A DNA stretch of 64,000 nt, taken from Pseudomonas sp. UBA1879. Its GTDB lineage: Bacteria; Pseudomonadota; Gammaproteobacteria; Pseudomonadales; Pseudomonadaceae. The stretch lies in the NCBI RefSeq assembly GCF_002338065.1, contig NZ_DDHJ01000017.1, positions 1 through 64,000 on the forward strand, written 5' to 3'. The notes beneath the pieces were generated by a model. The model searched no databases and was not told where the DNA came from. It saw only the letters and a program-made list of their open reading frames with translations. The position numbers and the translations under genes are program-made. Below are positions 9,455-18,858 of the stretch, one piece after another (the stretch's first letter is position 1; each line of letters starts with the position of its first letter).

Positions 9455-10849
9455 ATGACCCAGTCTGTGTTGATAGATGAACTTAAGTCCCTGGTCGAGC
9501 CTGGAAAAGTGCTCACCGACGCCGATTCCCTCGACGCCTACGGCAAGGACTGGACCCGGCAATACGCCCCGGCGCCGAGCGCTATCGTGTTCCCGAAAAC
9601 CACCGAACAGGTGCAGGCCATCGTTCGTTGGGCCAACGAGCGCAGGGTGGCGCTGGTGCCATCGGGCGGGCGTACCGGTCTGTCAGCCGCTGCCGTGGCG
9701 ATGAATGGCGAAGTGGTGGTTTCCTTCGATTACATGAATCAGATTCTCGAGCTCAACGTCACGGATCGCACCGTGCGCTGCCAGCCGGGGCTCGTCACCA
9801 AGCAACTGCAGAACTTCGCAGAAGAGAACGGCCTTTATTACCCGGTGGACTTCGCTTCGTCCGGCTCCAGCCAGATTGGCGGCAACATCAACACCAACGC
9901 TGGCGGGATCAAGGTCATTCGCTACGGCATGACCCGCAACTGGGTCTCGGGGCTGAAGGTCGTGACCGGCAAGGGCGACATTCTCGAACTGAACAAAGAC
10001 CTGATCAAAAACGCCACCGGCTACGATTTGCGTCAGTTGTTCATTGGCTCGGAAGGCACGCTCGGGTTCGTCGTCGAGGCCACGATGCGCCTGGATCGTA
10101 CGCCGAACAACCTGACCTGCATGGTCCTTGGCACCCCGGATTTCGATTCGATCATGCCCGTGCTGCATGCCTTCCACGGCAAGCTGGACTTGACCGCCTT
10201 CGAGTTCTTTTCCGACAAAGGCCTGGCCCACATCCTGGCGCGCGGCGACGTGCCTGAGCCGTTCGCCACCAAAACGCCGTTCTACGCCTTGCTGGAATTC
10301 GAAGCGAGCAATGAAGAAATCGCCAACCAGGCGCTGGAAACCTTCGAATATTGCGTGGAGCAGGGTTGGGTCGTCGACGGCGTGATGAGCCAGAGCAAGC
10401 AGCAGCTGCAGAACCTGTGGAAACTGCGCGAATACCTGTCGGAAACCATCTCCCACTACACGCCGTACAAGAACGACATTTCGGTCACCGTATCGAAAGT
10501 GCCTGCGTTTCTTAACGAAATCGACGCCATCGTCAGCACGCACTACCCTGATTTCGAAGTGATCTGGTACGGCCACATTGGCGACGGCAACTTGCACCTG
10601 AACATCCTCAAACCAGCCGATCTGCCCAAAGAAGAGTTCTTCGCCCGATGCGCAACGGTCAACAAGAAGGTGTTCGAGACCGTCGAGAAGTACAACGGCT
10701 CGATCTCGGCCGAGCACGGGGTTGGACTGGTCAAGCGTGATTACCTGGAATACAGCCGCTCGCCCGTTGAAATCGAGTACATGAAAGCGGTGAAAGCAGC
10801 CTTCGATCCGAACGGCATCATGAACCCCGGCAAGATCTTCGCGTTGTAA
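9455..10849 (+). CDS. FAD-linked D-2-hydroxyglutarate dehydrogenase (GlcD-type oxidase)
   Basis: A 464-residue FAD_binding_4 plus FAD-oxidase_C protein. I start at the ATG of MTQSVLIDEL. An open frame extends upstream but reaches into the promoter region. The FAD-binding segment includes PSGGRTGLSAAAV and GGNINTNAGGIKVIRYG. The C-terminal domain has GHIGDGNLHLNI and the SAEHGVG motif typical of this family. Because it is divergent from serA, it most likely oxidises the D-2-hydroxyglutarate made by SerA back to 2-oxoglutarate. A D-lactate or glycolate substrate is the main alternative. Confidence 0.9.
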   Translation: MTQSVLIDELKSLVEPGKVLTDADSLDAYGKDWTRQYAPAPSAIVFPKTTEQVQAIVRWANERRVALVPSGGRTGLSAAAVAMNGEVVVSFDYMNQILELNVTDRTVRCQPGLVTKQLQNFAEENGLYYPVDFASSGSSQIGGNINTNAGGIKVIRYGMTRNWVSGLKVVTGKGDILELNKDLIKNATGYDLRQLFIGSEGTLGFVVEATMRLDRTPNNLTCMVLGTPDFDSIMPVLHAFHGKLDLTAFEFFSDKGLAHILARGDVPEPFATKTPFYALLEFEASNEEIANQALETFEYCVEQGWVVDGVMSQSKQQLQNLWKLREYLSETISHYTPYKNDISVTVSKVPAFLNEIDAIVSTHYPDFEVIWYGHIGDGNLHLNILKPADLPKEEFFARCATVNKKVFETVEKYNGSISAEHGVGLVKRDYLEYSRSPVEIEYMKAVKAAFDPNGIMNPGKIFAL

Positions 10850-10890
10850 GCGACGGTTTACTGAATAGACGCTGCAATAAAGGAACGCTC

Positions 10891-11556
10891 ATGAGCTATC
10901 AGCACAAATACCTCGACGGCACCAAGGTTCACTTCCCGCTGGGCAAAGTGGTCTGCATCGGCCGTAACTACGCCGAACACGCCAAGGAATTGGACAACCC
11001 CGTGCCAACCGAACCGCTGCTGTTCATCAAGCCTGGCAGCTGCGTGGTCGAGATCGAAGGCGGTTTCAGCATTCCCCAGGATCGGGGGTCGGTGCATTAC
11101 GAGGCCGAGATTGTCGTGTTGATCGGCAAGCCGCTGAGCAAGAGCCCGAGTCGTGAGGAAGTGCTGGACGCCATTTCCGGATTTGCACCGGGGCTCGACC
11201 TGACCCTGCGCGACGTGCAGTCCAAGTTGAAAGAAAAAGGCCTGCCGTGGGAAATCGCCAAGTCGTTCGACGGCGCTGCGGTGATCGCGCCGTTCGTCTC
11301 GCCTGACGTTTATCCGGACCTGACCGATATCGCCATCCGCCTGACCGTCAACGGCGAAGTGCGTCAGGACGGCAACAGCAGCCAGATGCTCAACCCTATC
11401 GTGCCGATGATTCAGCACATGGCTTCGCAGTTCTCGCTGCAAGCGGGCGACCTGATCATGACCGGCACGCCAGCAGGCGTCGGGCCGTTCAGCGTCGGCG
11501 ACCAGATCATCCTGGAACTGCCGGGGCAGAGCCGTTTCGAAAGCGACGTGCGCTGA
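10891..11556 (+). CDS. Fumarylacetoacetate hydrolase family protein
   Basis: A 221-residue single-domain FAH-fold protein. It carries GRNYAEHAKEL near residue 20, the metal-binding YEAEIVVLIGK, and the closing TGTPAGVGPFSVGD. Proteins of this size (YcgM/FAHD1 type) act as acylpyruvate hydrolases or oxaloacetate decarboxylases. The exact substrate is not visible. It lies 41 bp after the dehydrogenase gene and may be co-transcribed with it. Confidence 0.9.
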   Translation: MSYQHKYLDGTKVHFPLGKVVCIGRNYAEHAKELDNPVPTEPLLFIKPGSCVVEIEGGFSIPQDRGSVHYEAEIVVLIGKPLSKSPSREEVLDAISGFAPGLDLTLRDVQSKLKEKGLPWEIAKSFDGAAVIAPFVSPDVYPDLTDIAIRLTVNGEVRQDGNSSQMLNPIVPMIQHMASQFSLQAGDLIMTGTPAGVGPFSVGDQIILELPGQSRFESDVR

Positions 11557-11580
11557 TCGTTGCGACGATGGCCCGATAGC

Positions 11581-11609
11581 CGCCCGTGAGCCAGCGCGGG
11601 CGACTTTTT
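11581..11609 (+). terminator. Rho-independent terminator after FAH gene
   Basis: CGCCCG (11581) pairs with CGGGCG (11597) around a 10-base loop, followed by ACTTTTT. Confidence 0.75.
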
Positions 11610-11721
11610 CGGGTGTGCCTGGCCTGGATCTGTTGCCGTTTTTTTCACACTCCATCTGGATAATCACTCGCCGATTGCAGCGCAGCCCGTTGCACCGATG
11701 GAATTTCTCAGGATCGCTTCG

Positions 11722-12642
11722 ATGGCCGCCAACGCTCAATCGCTGAACACCTCCTCACGTCGACCGCGGGTTCCTGTGGCTTGGCTGCTGATTGTACTTG
11801 TGGTGATTCTGGTCGGGCTTTCCTACGCCTGGCAGTGGGACGCTCGCGGCCTGTTATGGCTGCGTGAGCAGACGGCCTCTACGGCTGAGCGCAAGGCCAG
11901 CGTCTGGCTGCCGGACTATCACGTCGTCATCGACGGCAAGCCCCTCGCAGGACTGGAGAAGGATGAGGCGTCGGACCTTTCCTATGACGCCGCCAGCAAA
12001 ACCCTGTACTCGGTGATGGGCAAAAACGCGTTTCTCGCCGAGTTGAGTCTGACCGGCGACGTGTTGCGCAAGATCCCGTTGATGGGCTGGAGCAACCCGG
12101 AGGGCGTGGCCGTACTGGGCAACGGACTGATCGCGATCGTCGATGAGCGCCAGCATCTGATGACCATCGTCACTGTCACCCCGGAGACAAAGACGCTGAA
12201 TATCGCCGATTTCCCGAAATACGACCTCGGCCCTTCCGTCGACCAGAACAAGGCGTTCGAAGGGGTGGCGTGGGATCCGCGCAATCAACAGATCCTGCTG
12301 GGCGAAGAACGGCCGCCTGCGTTGTTCAGTTGGAAAGCCGATGGCAGTGCGGTGTTGAAGGGCGACAAGCAGAAGTTGTCGAGCGACAACCTGATCATGC
12401 GCAACCTCTCGGCTTTGCATGCCGATCAGAAATCCGGGCACTTGCTCGCGTTGTCGGCTGAGTCGCACTTGCTGCTGGAGCTGGACGAGAAGGGCAACGA
12501 GGTCAGCTTCATGTCATTGGTCCGAGGGCTCAACGGCTTCGCCCACACCATCCCCCGTGCCGAGGGCGTGACGATGGGAGAGGACGGGACGATCTACCTG
12601 GTCAGCGAGCCGAACCTGTTTTATTCGCTCAAGAAGCAGTAG
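11722..12642 (+). CDS. SdiA-regulated-like, membrane-anchored beta-propeller protein (copy 1)
   Basis: About 306 residues from the ATG preceded by AGGA (an ATG 24 bases upstream is possible). It has one N-terminal membrane segment (VAWLLIVLVVILVGLSYAW) and a YjiK/SdiA-regulated domain made of repeated strands: LSYDAASKTLYSV, GNGLIAIVDERQHLM, NKAFEGVAWDPRNQQILL, and a closing AEGVTMGEDGTIYLVSEPNLFY. The propeller would face the periplasm. The function of the family is not established. It is followed by a clear paralogue at 12763. Confidence 0.85.
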   Translation: MAANAQSLNTSSRRPRVPVAWLLIVLVVILVGLSYAWQWDARGLLWLREQTASTAERKASVWLPDYHVVIDGKPLAGLEKDEASDLSYDAASKTLYSVMGKNAFLAELSLTGDVLRKIPLMGWSNPEGVAVLGNGLIAIVDERQHLMTIVTVTPETKTLNIADFPKYDLGPSVDQNKAFEGVAWDPRNQQILLGEERPPALFSWKADGSAVLKGDKQKLSSDNLIMRNLSALHADQKSGHLLALSAESHLLLELDEKGNEVSFMSLVRGLNGFAHTIPRAEGVTMGEDGTIYLVSEPNLFYSLKKQ

Positions 12643-12678
12643 CGGTGTCACGCGCAACGCTGCCGCTTTTTTTTTGCA

Positions 12679-12701
12679 AGCCTCGACGGAACGAGGCTTT
12701 C
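12679..12701 (+). terminator. Likely terminator between the SdiA-regulated-like paralogues
   Basis: AGCCTCG (12679) and CGAGGCT (12692) form a perfect 7-bp stem with a six-base loop, followed by a short T-run. A longer T-run (12667-12675) precedes the stem and could serve the other strand. Confidence 0.6.
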
Positions 12702-12762
12702 AGCTTGGTTTCAGACTAACGTGATATTAAATCGCCCCCTTGTCTGAGTTCGAGCATCATCC

Positions 12763-13674
12763 ATGCGTCATCTGTCTCCCATCAAAACCGTCCTGCTCAC
12801 TCTGTTTGTTGTGGGCGCCCTGGCTGTCTCATGGGGCGTTGTCCGTGAGTACCGGGTGATCGAGCGGATCTGGTTCAGTTGGCATGTTTTCTGGCAGGCG
12901 AGCGATGCGCAGGCACTGGGCTTCGATGACTATGAAGTGGTCGTCGAAGCGAGTGTCATCGACGGGCTAGAAGACAACGTCTCTGCCTTGAGCTACGACC
13001 CGGATCGCAAAACCCTGTTTACGGTCACCAACAAAGACCCCGAGCTGGTCGAACTCAGCCTTGAAGGGAGAATTTTGCGCCGCATTCCATTGACCGGCTT
13101 TGGCGACGCCGAGGCCGTGGAATATATCAGCCCCGGTATTTACGTGATCAGTGACGAACACAGCCAGCGGCTGATCAAAGTGCAAGTGGACGACGACACG
13201 CTGTTCCTCGACGCCGCCGATGCCGAACAGCTGACACTCGGCATCGACGCCGGCGGCAATAACGGGTTCGAAGGGCTGGCCTATGACAACCGCGGCAGGC
13301 GCCTGTTTGTCGCCAAGGAACGCAGGCCTGTGCAGATCCTCGAAGTGCGTGGCTTTCCAAATCCTGACGACAGCACCCCGAACATCCTTGAAGTGACGTC
13401 CAGCCAACAGCGCAATGCAGGCCTGTTCGTGCGCGACCTTTCCAGTCTGCAATTCGATGAACGCAGTGGGCACTTGCTGGCGCTGTCCGATGAGTCGCGG
13501 CAGATTCTCGAGTTGGACACACAAGGCAGGCCGGTGGGCAATGTGTCGCTGAGCAAAGGCAGCATGGGCCTGAGCAAAAGCGTGCCGCAGGCGGAAGGTA
13601 TCGCGATGGGGGAGGACGGGACGTTGTACCTGGTGAGCGAGCCGAATCTGTTTTATGTGTTCAGGAAGCAGTAA
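12763..13674 (+). CDS. SdiA-regulated-like, membrane-anchored beta-propeller protein (copy 2)
   Basis: A 303-residue paralogue of the preceding gene, with the same layout: an N-terminal anchor (TVLLTLFVVGALAVSWGVV) and a propeller with LSYDPDRKTLFTV, GIYVISDEHSQRL, NGFEGLAYDNRGRRL, ending AEGIAMGEDGTLYLVSEPNLFY. The final blocks of the two proteins are nearly the same, while the middle has diverged, so the duplication is old. Ligand and role are unknown. Confidence 0.85.
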   Translation: MRHLSPIKTVLLTLFVVGALAVSWGVVREYRVIERIWFSWHVFWQASDAQALGFDDYEVVVEASVIDGLEDNVSALSYDPDRKTLFTVTNKDPELVELSLEGRILRRIPLTGFGDAEAVEYISPGIYVISDEHSQRLIKVQVDDDTLFLDAADAEQLTLGIDAGGNNGFEGLAYDNRGRRLFVAKERRPVQILEVRGFPNPDDSTPNILEVTSSQQRNAGLFVRDLSSLQFDERSGHLLALSDESRQILELDTQGRPVGNVSLSKGSMGLSKSVPQAEGIAMGEDGTLYLVSEPNLFYVFRKQ

Positions 13675-13697
13675 GCGAACGCGCTTCATCCTCATGG

Positions 13698-13831
13698 TGT
13701 AGGAGCGTGGCTTGCCCCGCGATCTGCCGGGAACCGGCAGCAAGTCAGCGAAGGGAGTCTGTCTGACCCACCGCATTGCTGAATTTACGGCTGCTGAGCA
13801 GCCGATCGCGGGACAAGCCACGCTCCTGCAG
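13698..13831. repeat. REP-like inverted repeat
   Basis: TGTAGGAGCGTGGCTTG at 13698 is matched in reverse by CAAGCCACGCTCCTGCA ending at 13831. It is the same family as the repeat at 158 and lies between convergent genes. Confidence 0.8.
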
Positions 13832-13843
13832 CGATCGGGACAC

Positions 13844-14515
13844 CTATCGAGTCAGGGTCTTCACGCCTTCCTGAGTGCCCAGCAGCAGCAAATCCGCTGA
13901 ACGCGCAGCAAACAGGCCGTTGGTGACCACGCCAACGATCGCGTTGATTTGCGCTTCCAGTTCCACTGGGTTGGTGATGTTCATGTTGTGCACGTCGAGG
14001 ATGATGTTGCCGTTGTCGGTCACGGCGCCTTCGCGATACACCGGGTCGCCGCCCAGTTTCACCAGTTGGCGTGCCACGTGGCTGCGGGCCATCGGGATGA
14101 CTTCAACGGGCAACGGAAACGCGCCCAACACCGGCACCAGCTTGCTGCCGTCAGCGATGCAGATGAAGGTCTTCGCCACGGCCGCCACGATCTTCTCCCG
14201 GGTCAGGGCTGCGCCGCCGCCCTTGATCAGGTTCAGGTGCTCGTCGCTTTCATCGGCGCCGTCGATGTAAAACTCCAGATCGCTGACGGTGTTCAGTTCA
14301 TAGACTGGAATGCCGTGGCCTTTGAGGCGGGCGGCGGTGGCTTCGGAGCTGGCGACCGCGCCGTCGAACGCGCCTTTATGTTGGGCCAGCGCATCAATGA
14401 AGCAGTTGGCGGTGGAGCCGGTACCGACGCCCACGATGCTTTTATCGTCGAGTTTCGGAAGGATGAAATCGACGGCGGCCTGAGCAACGGCCTGTTTGAG
14501 TTGATCCTGGGTCAT
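13844..14515 (-). CDS. rpiA: Ribose-5-phosphate isomerase A
   Basis: A 223-residue RpiA interconverting ribose-5-phosphate and ribulose-5-phosphate in the pentose phosphate pathway. The family signatures are in order: VGVGTGSTANCFI near residue 28, ASSEATAARLK, then DGADESDEHLNLIKGGGAALTREKI with the catalytic acid and Lys, and NGNIILDVHN near the end. The start is set at MTQDQLKQ; the longer open frame upstream runs into a REP hairpin. Confidence 0.97.
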   Translation of the reverse strand: MTQDQLKQAVAQAAVDFILPKLDDKSIVGVGTGSTANCFIDALAQHKGAFDGAVASSEATAARLKGHGIPVYELNTVSDLEFYIDGADESDEHLNLIKGGGAALTREKIVAAVAKTFICIADGSKLVPVLGAFPLPVEVIPMARSHVARQLVKLGGDPVYREGAVTDNGNIILDVHNMNITNPVELEAQINAIVGVVTNGLFAARSADLLLLGTQEGVKTLTR

Positions 14516-14543
14516 GCGAGGTAGGGCTCCGGTGAATTGTCCC

Positions 14544-14634
14544 CTGTAGGAGCGCGCTCGCCCGCGAAGGCGTCGAACCCGGCACCGATGCGCTGGATGA
14601 CACGACGCTTTCCCGGGCAAGCGCGCTCCTGCAG
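14544..14634. repeat. REP-like inverted repeat
   Basis: CTGTAGGAGCGCGCTCGCCC at 14544 pairs with GGGCAAGCGCGCTCCTGCAG ending at 14634. It lies between the divergent rpiA and ilvA genes. Confidence 0.8.
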
Positions 14635-14763
14635 AGAGAGCGATATGCGAGGGCGGGCATTATAGCGACATGCCGTCGGTAAAGCCTGACTCTTGGTGTG
14701 GTCGCGCGTCGGGTCGCGGGGTAGACTTCCGAGTCTTGCCCTTTCGCCAGCGATGCGGTCCCG

Positions 14764-16278
14764 ATGCTCGAACACTACGTGAAGAAAATCCTCACCTCCC
14801 GCGTCTACGACGTCGCCGTCGAAACCCCGCTGCACGGCGCTCGCCAGCTCTCCGAACGCCTCGGCAATCAGGTGTTGCTCAAGCGCGAAGACCTGCAGCC
14901 GGTGTTCTCCTTCAAGATTCGTGGGGCTTACAACAAACTGGCGCAATTGAGCGCGGAAGAAGTTGCGCGGGGCGTGGTCACCGCGTCGGCGGGCAACCAT
15001 GCGCAGGGCCTGGCGCTGGCGGCGAAGACGTTGGGCGTGTCGGCCACCATCGTCATGCCGAAAACCACGCCCGAGATCAAGGTCGAGGGCGTGCGCTCGC
15101 GGGGTGGAAACGTCGTGCTGCACGGCGACTCTTTCCCCGAGGCGTTGGCGTATTCCCTGAAGCTGGTCGAGGAAAAAGGCTACGTCTACATTCACCCCTA
15201 CGATGACCCTGACACCATCGCCGGGCAAGGCACGGTGGCCATGGAAATTCTCCGTCAGCATCCTGGCCGACTGGACGCGATCTTCGTCCCGGTAGGCGGC
15301 GGCGGGCTGATCGCGGGCATTGCGGCCTATGTGAAATACCTGCGCCCGGAGATCAAGGTGATCGGCGTCGAACCGGACGACTCCAACTGCCTGCAACAGG
15401 CCATGGCTTATGGCGAGCGCGTGGTGTTGCAGCAGGTCGGGCTGTTCGCGGATGGCGTCGCCGTGGCGCAGATTGGCCAGCACACCTTCGACATCTGCAA
15501 GGATTACGTCGATGAGGTGATCACCGTCAGCACCGACGAAATCTGCGCGGCGATCAAGGACATCTACGACGACACCCGCTCGATCACCGAACCTGCAGGT
15601 GCGCTGGGCGCGGCGGGGATCAAGAAATACGTCGAGCAATACGAGGTCAAAGGCCAGACCTTTGTCGCCATCGAATCCGGCGCCAACGTCAATTTCGACC
15701 GCCTGCGCCACGTCGCCGAACGCGCCGAACTGGGCGAAGGCCGTGAAGCCATCATTGCCGTGACCATCCCCGAGCAGCCCGGCAGTTTCAAAGCGTTCTG
15801 CGAGGCCGTGGGCAAGCGCCAGATCACCGAATTCAACTACCGCTACCACACCGACCGCGAGGCGCACATCTTCGTCGGCGTGCAGACCCATCCGGAAAAC
15901 GACCCGCGCAAGGCACTGATCGCCAGCCTTACCGACCAGGGTTTTCCGGTGCTGGACCTGACGGACAACGAACTGGCCAAACTGCACCTGCGGCACATGG
16001 TCGGCGGGCATTCGGAGCGAGTCAGCGATGAAATGGTCTTCCGCTTCGAATTCCCCGAACGGCCCGGCGCGCTGTTCAATTTCCTGAATAAACTGGGCGG
16101 CAAATGGAACATCTCGATGTTCCACTACCGCAACCACGGCGCGGCGGATGGCCGGGTGGTGGCGGGCCTGGTCGTGCCGGAAGAGGAACGGCACCTGGTG
16201 CCCAAGGCGCTGGCGGAGATTGGCTATCCGTATTGGGATGAAACGAATAATCCTGCGTACAAGCTGTTTTTGGGGTAA
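14764..16278 (+). CDS. ilvA: Threonine ammonia-lyase, biosynthetic
   Basis: A 504-residue IlvA, which converts threonine to 2-oxobutyrate, the entry step to isoleucine. The PLP Lys sits in FSFKIRGAYNKL near residue 46, followed by TASAGNHAQG and the glycine loop PVGGGGLIAGIA. The C-terminal third carries two ACT-like regulatory domains (IPEQPGSFKAFCEAVGK and FPERPGALFNFLNKLG), as in the isoleucine-inhibited biosynthetic form rather than the short catabolic form. Confidence 0.97.
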   Translation: MLEHYVKKILTSRVYDVAVETPLHGARQLSERLGNQVLLKREDLQPVFSFKIRGAYNKLAQLSAEEVARGVVTASAGNHAQGLALAAKTLGVSATIVMPKTTPEIKVEGVRSRGGNVVLHGDSFPEALAYSLKLVEEKGYVYIHPYDDPDTIAGQGTVAMEILRQHPGRLDAIFVPVGGGGLIAGIAAYVKYLRPEIKVIGVEPDDSNCLQQAMAYGERVVLQQVGLFADGVAVAQIGQHTFDICKDYVDEVITVSTDEICAAIKDIYDDTRSITEPAGALGAAGIKKYVEQYEVKGQTFVAIESGANVNFDRLRHVAERAELGEGREAIIAVTIPEQPGSFKAFCEAVGKRQITEFNYRYHTDREAHIFVGVQTHPENDPRKALIASLTDQGFPVLDLTDNELAKLHLRHMVGGHSERVSDEMVFRFEFPERPGALFNFLNKLGGKWNISMFHYRNHGAADGRVVAGLVVPEEERHLVPKALAEIGYPYWDETNNPAYKLFLG

Positions 16279-16339
16279 CTAAGTCGCCCTGATTAGAGTG
16301 CCTGATACGAACGCACGCCCTGGATTCTGGCCGAAGGCC

Positions 16340-16469
16340 GTGGGAGCTGGCTTGCCTGCGATCTGTCGCGAAGCGGCAGTAAAACCGAACACCTCGGTTG
16401 TGCCAGGCATACCGCGTCGTCAGGTTTACGACTGCTGCGCAGCCGATCGCGAGCAAGCTTGCTCCTACG
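16340..16469. repeat. REP-like inverted repeat in the ilvA downstream gap
   Basis: GTGGGAGCTGGCTTGCCTGC at 16340 pairs imperfectly with GCGAGCAAGCTTGCTCCTAC ending near 16469. The roughly 290-base gap after ilvA holds only this hairpin and the leader of the next operon. Confidence 0.7.
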
Positions 16470-16568
16470 CCTTCGGCAGAAGCGGACCGCGTGCAACGCT
16501 GTAGTCCAACGCAACTTCCCGCCCGCGGCTACGCTCAAAGCACGGCTCTCTATAAAGGAATGAATCCC

Positions 16569-16997
16569 ATGGAACACTTCGCCGCGCTGAAAATCCTGCA
16601 TATGGTCGCCACGGCCTTGCTGTTCATCAGCGGGCTGGCATTGGCGGTGTGGATCGTTCGCGGGCGCCGGGCCGGGGACTTGACGGTGCAGAACCGCGCC
16701 ATGCAGAAACCCTGGGTGTTCGTCTGGGGGCTGATGGGGCTTTGCCTGCTGACCCTGCCCATCAGCGGCTGGTGGTTGGTGCATGAGGCTGGTTGGCCGC
16801 TGGGGCAAGCCTGGCTGCTCGGTGCCAGTATCCTCTACACCTTCGGCGCCCTGAGCTGGGCCTGGCTGGCGGTGCGGGTCAATCGGCTGCGCAGGCCCGT
16901 GATCGTTGGCAATTCGACATTCACCCTGGCACTCGCCGTCTTCTGCGCAGTTTGTTTTGTAGCCATCGCCGGACTGATGGGTGCCAAACCGGTGTGA
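16569..16997 (+). CDS. DUF2269-type four-helix membrane protein
   Basis: A 142-residue inner-membrane protein with four hydrophobic spans and an N-terminal LKILHMVATALLFISGLAL, in which the His after the first charged residues is typical of DUF2269 proteins. AAGGA at 16554 is placed correctly for this ATG rather than the one three codons upstream. It is the first gene of an apparent three-gene operon with an SDR fusion and a second DUF2269 protein. The function is unknown. Confidence 0.8.
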   Translation: MEHFAALKILHMVATALLFISGLALAVWIVRGRRAGDLTVQNRAMQKPWVFVWGLMGLCLLTLPISGWWLVHEAGWPLGQAWLLGASILYTFGALSWAWLAVRVNRLRRPVIVGNSTFTLALAVFCAVCFVAIAGLMGAKPV

Positions 16998-17030
16998 CCC
17001 CGGCACCCGAAAGCCACAACAAGGAATGTG

Positions 17031-18287
17031 ATGAAGATTCTTCTGGCAGGTGCGACGGGGTTCGTCGGACGTCACGTGCTGAAAGCGCTGAGCGGCGCCG
17101 GTCATCAAATCGTGGCAACCAGTCGCGCTCGGCAATCCCTGCGCTTGCCAGGCGTCGAATGGCGTCAGCTTGACTTGGACACCTTGGCCACGGTGCCGGA
17201 CCACTTTCAATTCCCCGACGCTATCGACCTGCTGATCAACGCCGCAGGGCTGTTGAGCGTGGATGAGGAGCAACTGACTCTCACCCAGGACCTCGGCACG
17301 CGCGCGCTCTTCGATCTGGCGAAGCAGGCGGGTGTGCGTGTTCTGCACATCTCGGCGCTCGGCGCAGGCGGTCAGCCGGATGTGCCGTTTCTGGCGAGCA
17401 AAGGGGCAGCGGATGACTACCTGATGGCGCTCGGCATTCCCGCTGTGGTGCTTCGACCTTCATTAATGCTGGGGGCGGGCGGCGCCAGTAGCGAATGGCT
17501 GGCGCGAATGTCGGCATTGCCGGCGATCCCGCTGCTGGATCGCAAGGCACGCTTGCAGCCATTGCACGTCGATGATCTGGTCGATGCCATACTGGCGCTG
17601 GTGCGCCGCTGGCCGGAGGCTCCCCTCGTGCTGCCGGTGGTGGGGCCTGAAGTGATGACGCTGGCGCAACTGATCGACCAGATGCGCATGTCTCAAGGTT
17701 GGCCGACTGCCTGGTTCATCAAAATCCCCGACGCTGCGGCAGAGTTCGGTGCTTCGCTGGGCGACCGCTTTGGCTGGCGAGCGTTGAATCGACAAAGCCT
17801 GCTCATGGCTCAGCGCGACAACATGGCAGACCCCGAAGTGCTTGAGACAGTGTGCGGTTATCGCTGCGCCAGCTTGCGCGATCGCCTTCACGACTGGCCC
17901 GACCCTGCCCAGAGCGCGCACCTGGCCCTGCGTCCGTTAATGCTCGCGGTGTTGGCGCTGATCTGGCTAGGAACTGCTTTCGTCTGCCTCGGACCCGGTT
18001 TCGGGTGGGGATTGCGCATCCTGGCCGAGGCGGGATTGACGGGGCCGTTCGCGCAGATCGCTGTCGTGACCGGCGGGCTGAGCGACGGCTTATTGGGCGT
18101 CGTCATGCTGATTCCCCGGTGGCGACGGCGCGCGTTTCAAGCACAGCTATGCCTGATGGCCGCCTACACCGTGATCATCACGGTTGTCCTGCCTCATTAT
18201 TGGTTTGACCCCTACGCCGCCGTCGCCAAAAACCTGGTGCTGATGGTAGCCACCCTTTGGCTTTTACGGACGGAAGCGCGTAGATGA
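17031..18287 (+). CDS. NAD(P)-binding SDR epimerase-like protein fused to a DoxX-like membrane domain
   Basis: A 418-residue two-part protein. Residues 1-290 form an atypical extended SDR (GATGFVGRHVLKAL nucleotide motif, NAAGLLS, then HISALGAGG). Residues 300-418 form a four-span membrane region resembling the DoxX-like tail seen in this SDR subgroup. The stop overlaps the next gene (ATGA at 18284-18287), so translation is coupled. A membrane-tethered redox step is plausible, but the substrate is unknown. Confidence 0.85.
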   Translation: MKILLAGATGFVGRHVLKALSGAGHQIVATSRARQSLRLPGVEWRQLDLDTLATVPDHFQFPDAIDLLINAAGLLSVDEEQLTLTQDLGTRALFDLAKQAGVRVLHISALGAGGQPDVPFLASKGAADDYLMALGIPAVVLRPSLMLGAGGASSEWLARMSALPAIPLLDRKARLQPLHVDDLVDAILALVRRWPEAPLVLPVVGPEVMTLAQLIDQMRMSQGWPTAWFIKIPDAAAEFGASLGDRFGWRALNRQSLLMAQRDNMADPEVLETVCGYRCASLRDRLHDWPDPAQSAHLALRPLMLAVLALIWLGTAFVCLGPGFGWGLRILAEAGLTGPFAQIAVVTGGLSDGLLGVVMLIPRWRRRAFQAQLCLMAAYTVIITVVLPHYWFDPYAAVAKNLVLMVATLWLLRTEARR

Positions 18288-18751
18288 ACGCCTATCTGCT
18301 GCTCAAAACCCTGCACATTTTGTCTTCCACAGTCCTGTTCGGCCTTGGTGCGGGTTCGGCCTATTACGCGTTGCGGGCGTGGCGCACGGGCAAAGTCGAG
18401 GTCATTGCTGTGACGTTCAAGCACTTGGTCTTCGCAGATTGGGCATTCACCACCACCACCGCGATCTTTCAGCCGCTGAGTGGATTGGGCCTGGCATGGC
18501 TGGCAGGCTGGCCCCTGCAGCAAAGCTGGCTGATGTGGAGTTTCGCGCTGTACGTGCTGGCGGGAGTGTGCTGGTTGCCGGTGGTGTGGTTGCAAATCCG
18601 GGTGCACAAACTGGCGGACCAGGCGTTGCTGGAAGGTTCTGCGATGCCGATCAAGGCGACTGTTTATATGAAATGGTGGTTTGGCCTGGCGTGGCCCGCG
18701 TTCTTTTCTTTTATAGGCATTTTTTACTTGATGGTGGCCAAACCCAGCTGA
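18284..18751 (+). CDS. DUF2269-type membrane protein
   Basis: A 155-residue membrane protein with LLLKTLHILSSTVLFGLGAG at the N-terminus (His in the first span, as in the copy at 16569), WAFTTTTAIFQPLSGL, and about four to five spans. It overlaps the SDR stop by four bases. Two DUF2269 proteins bracket one SDR-DoxX fusion, which suggests that the three products form a membrane complex. Confidence 0.8.
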   Translation: MNAYLLLKTLHILSSTVLFGLGAGSAYYALRAWRTGKVEVIAVTFKHLVFADWAFTTTTAIFQPLSGLGLAWLAGWPLQQSWLMWSFALYVLAGVCWLPVVWLQIRVHKLADQALLEGSAMPIKATVYMKWWFGLAWPAFFSFIGIFYLMVAKPS

Positions 18752-18790
18752 GAGTTCGGCGGGCGATTGTTGCTGCCTGGATCATTGCTG

Positions 18791-18850
18791 TCGCGGGCAA
18801 GCGCGCTGCTAGAGAAATGCGATCTGCTGTAGGAGCGCGCTTGCCCGCGA
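18791..18850. repeat. REP-like hairpin between convergent genes
   Basis: TCGCGGGCAAGCGCGCTGCT at 18791 pairs with AGGAGCGCGCTTGCCCGCGA ending at 18850, with one mismatch and a 20-base loop. It may double as a transcription barrier. Confidence 0.75.
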
Positions 18851-18858
18851 AGGCGTTT

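Noticed and set aside
14512..16194. 560-codon open frame on the minus strand
   Set aside because: It is antisense to ilvA, a GC-rich gene whose third-position bias opens the opposite frame. It has no domain and also covers a REP hairpin.
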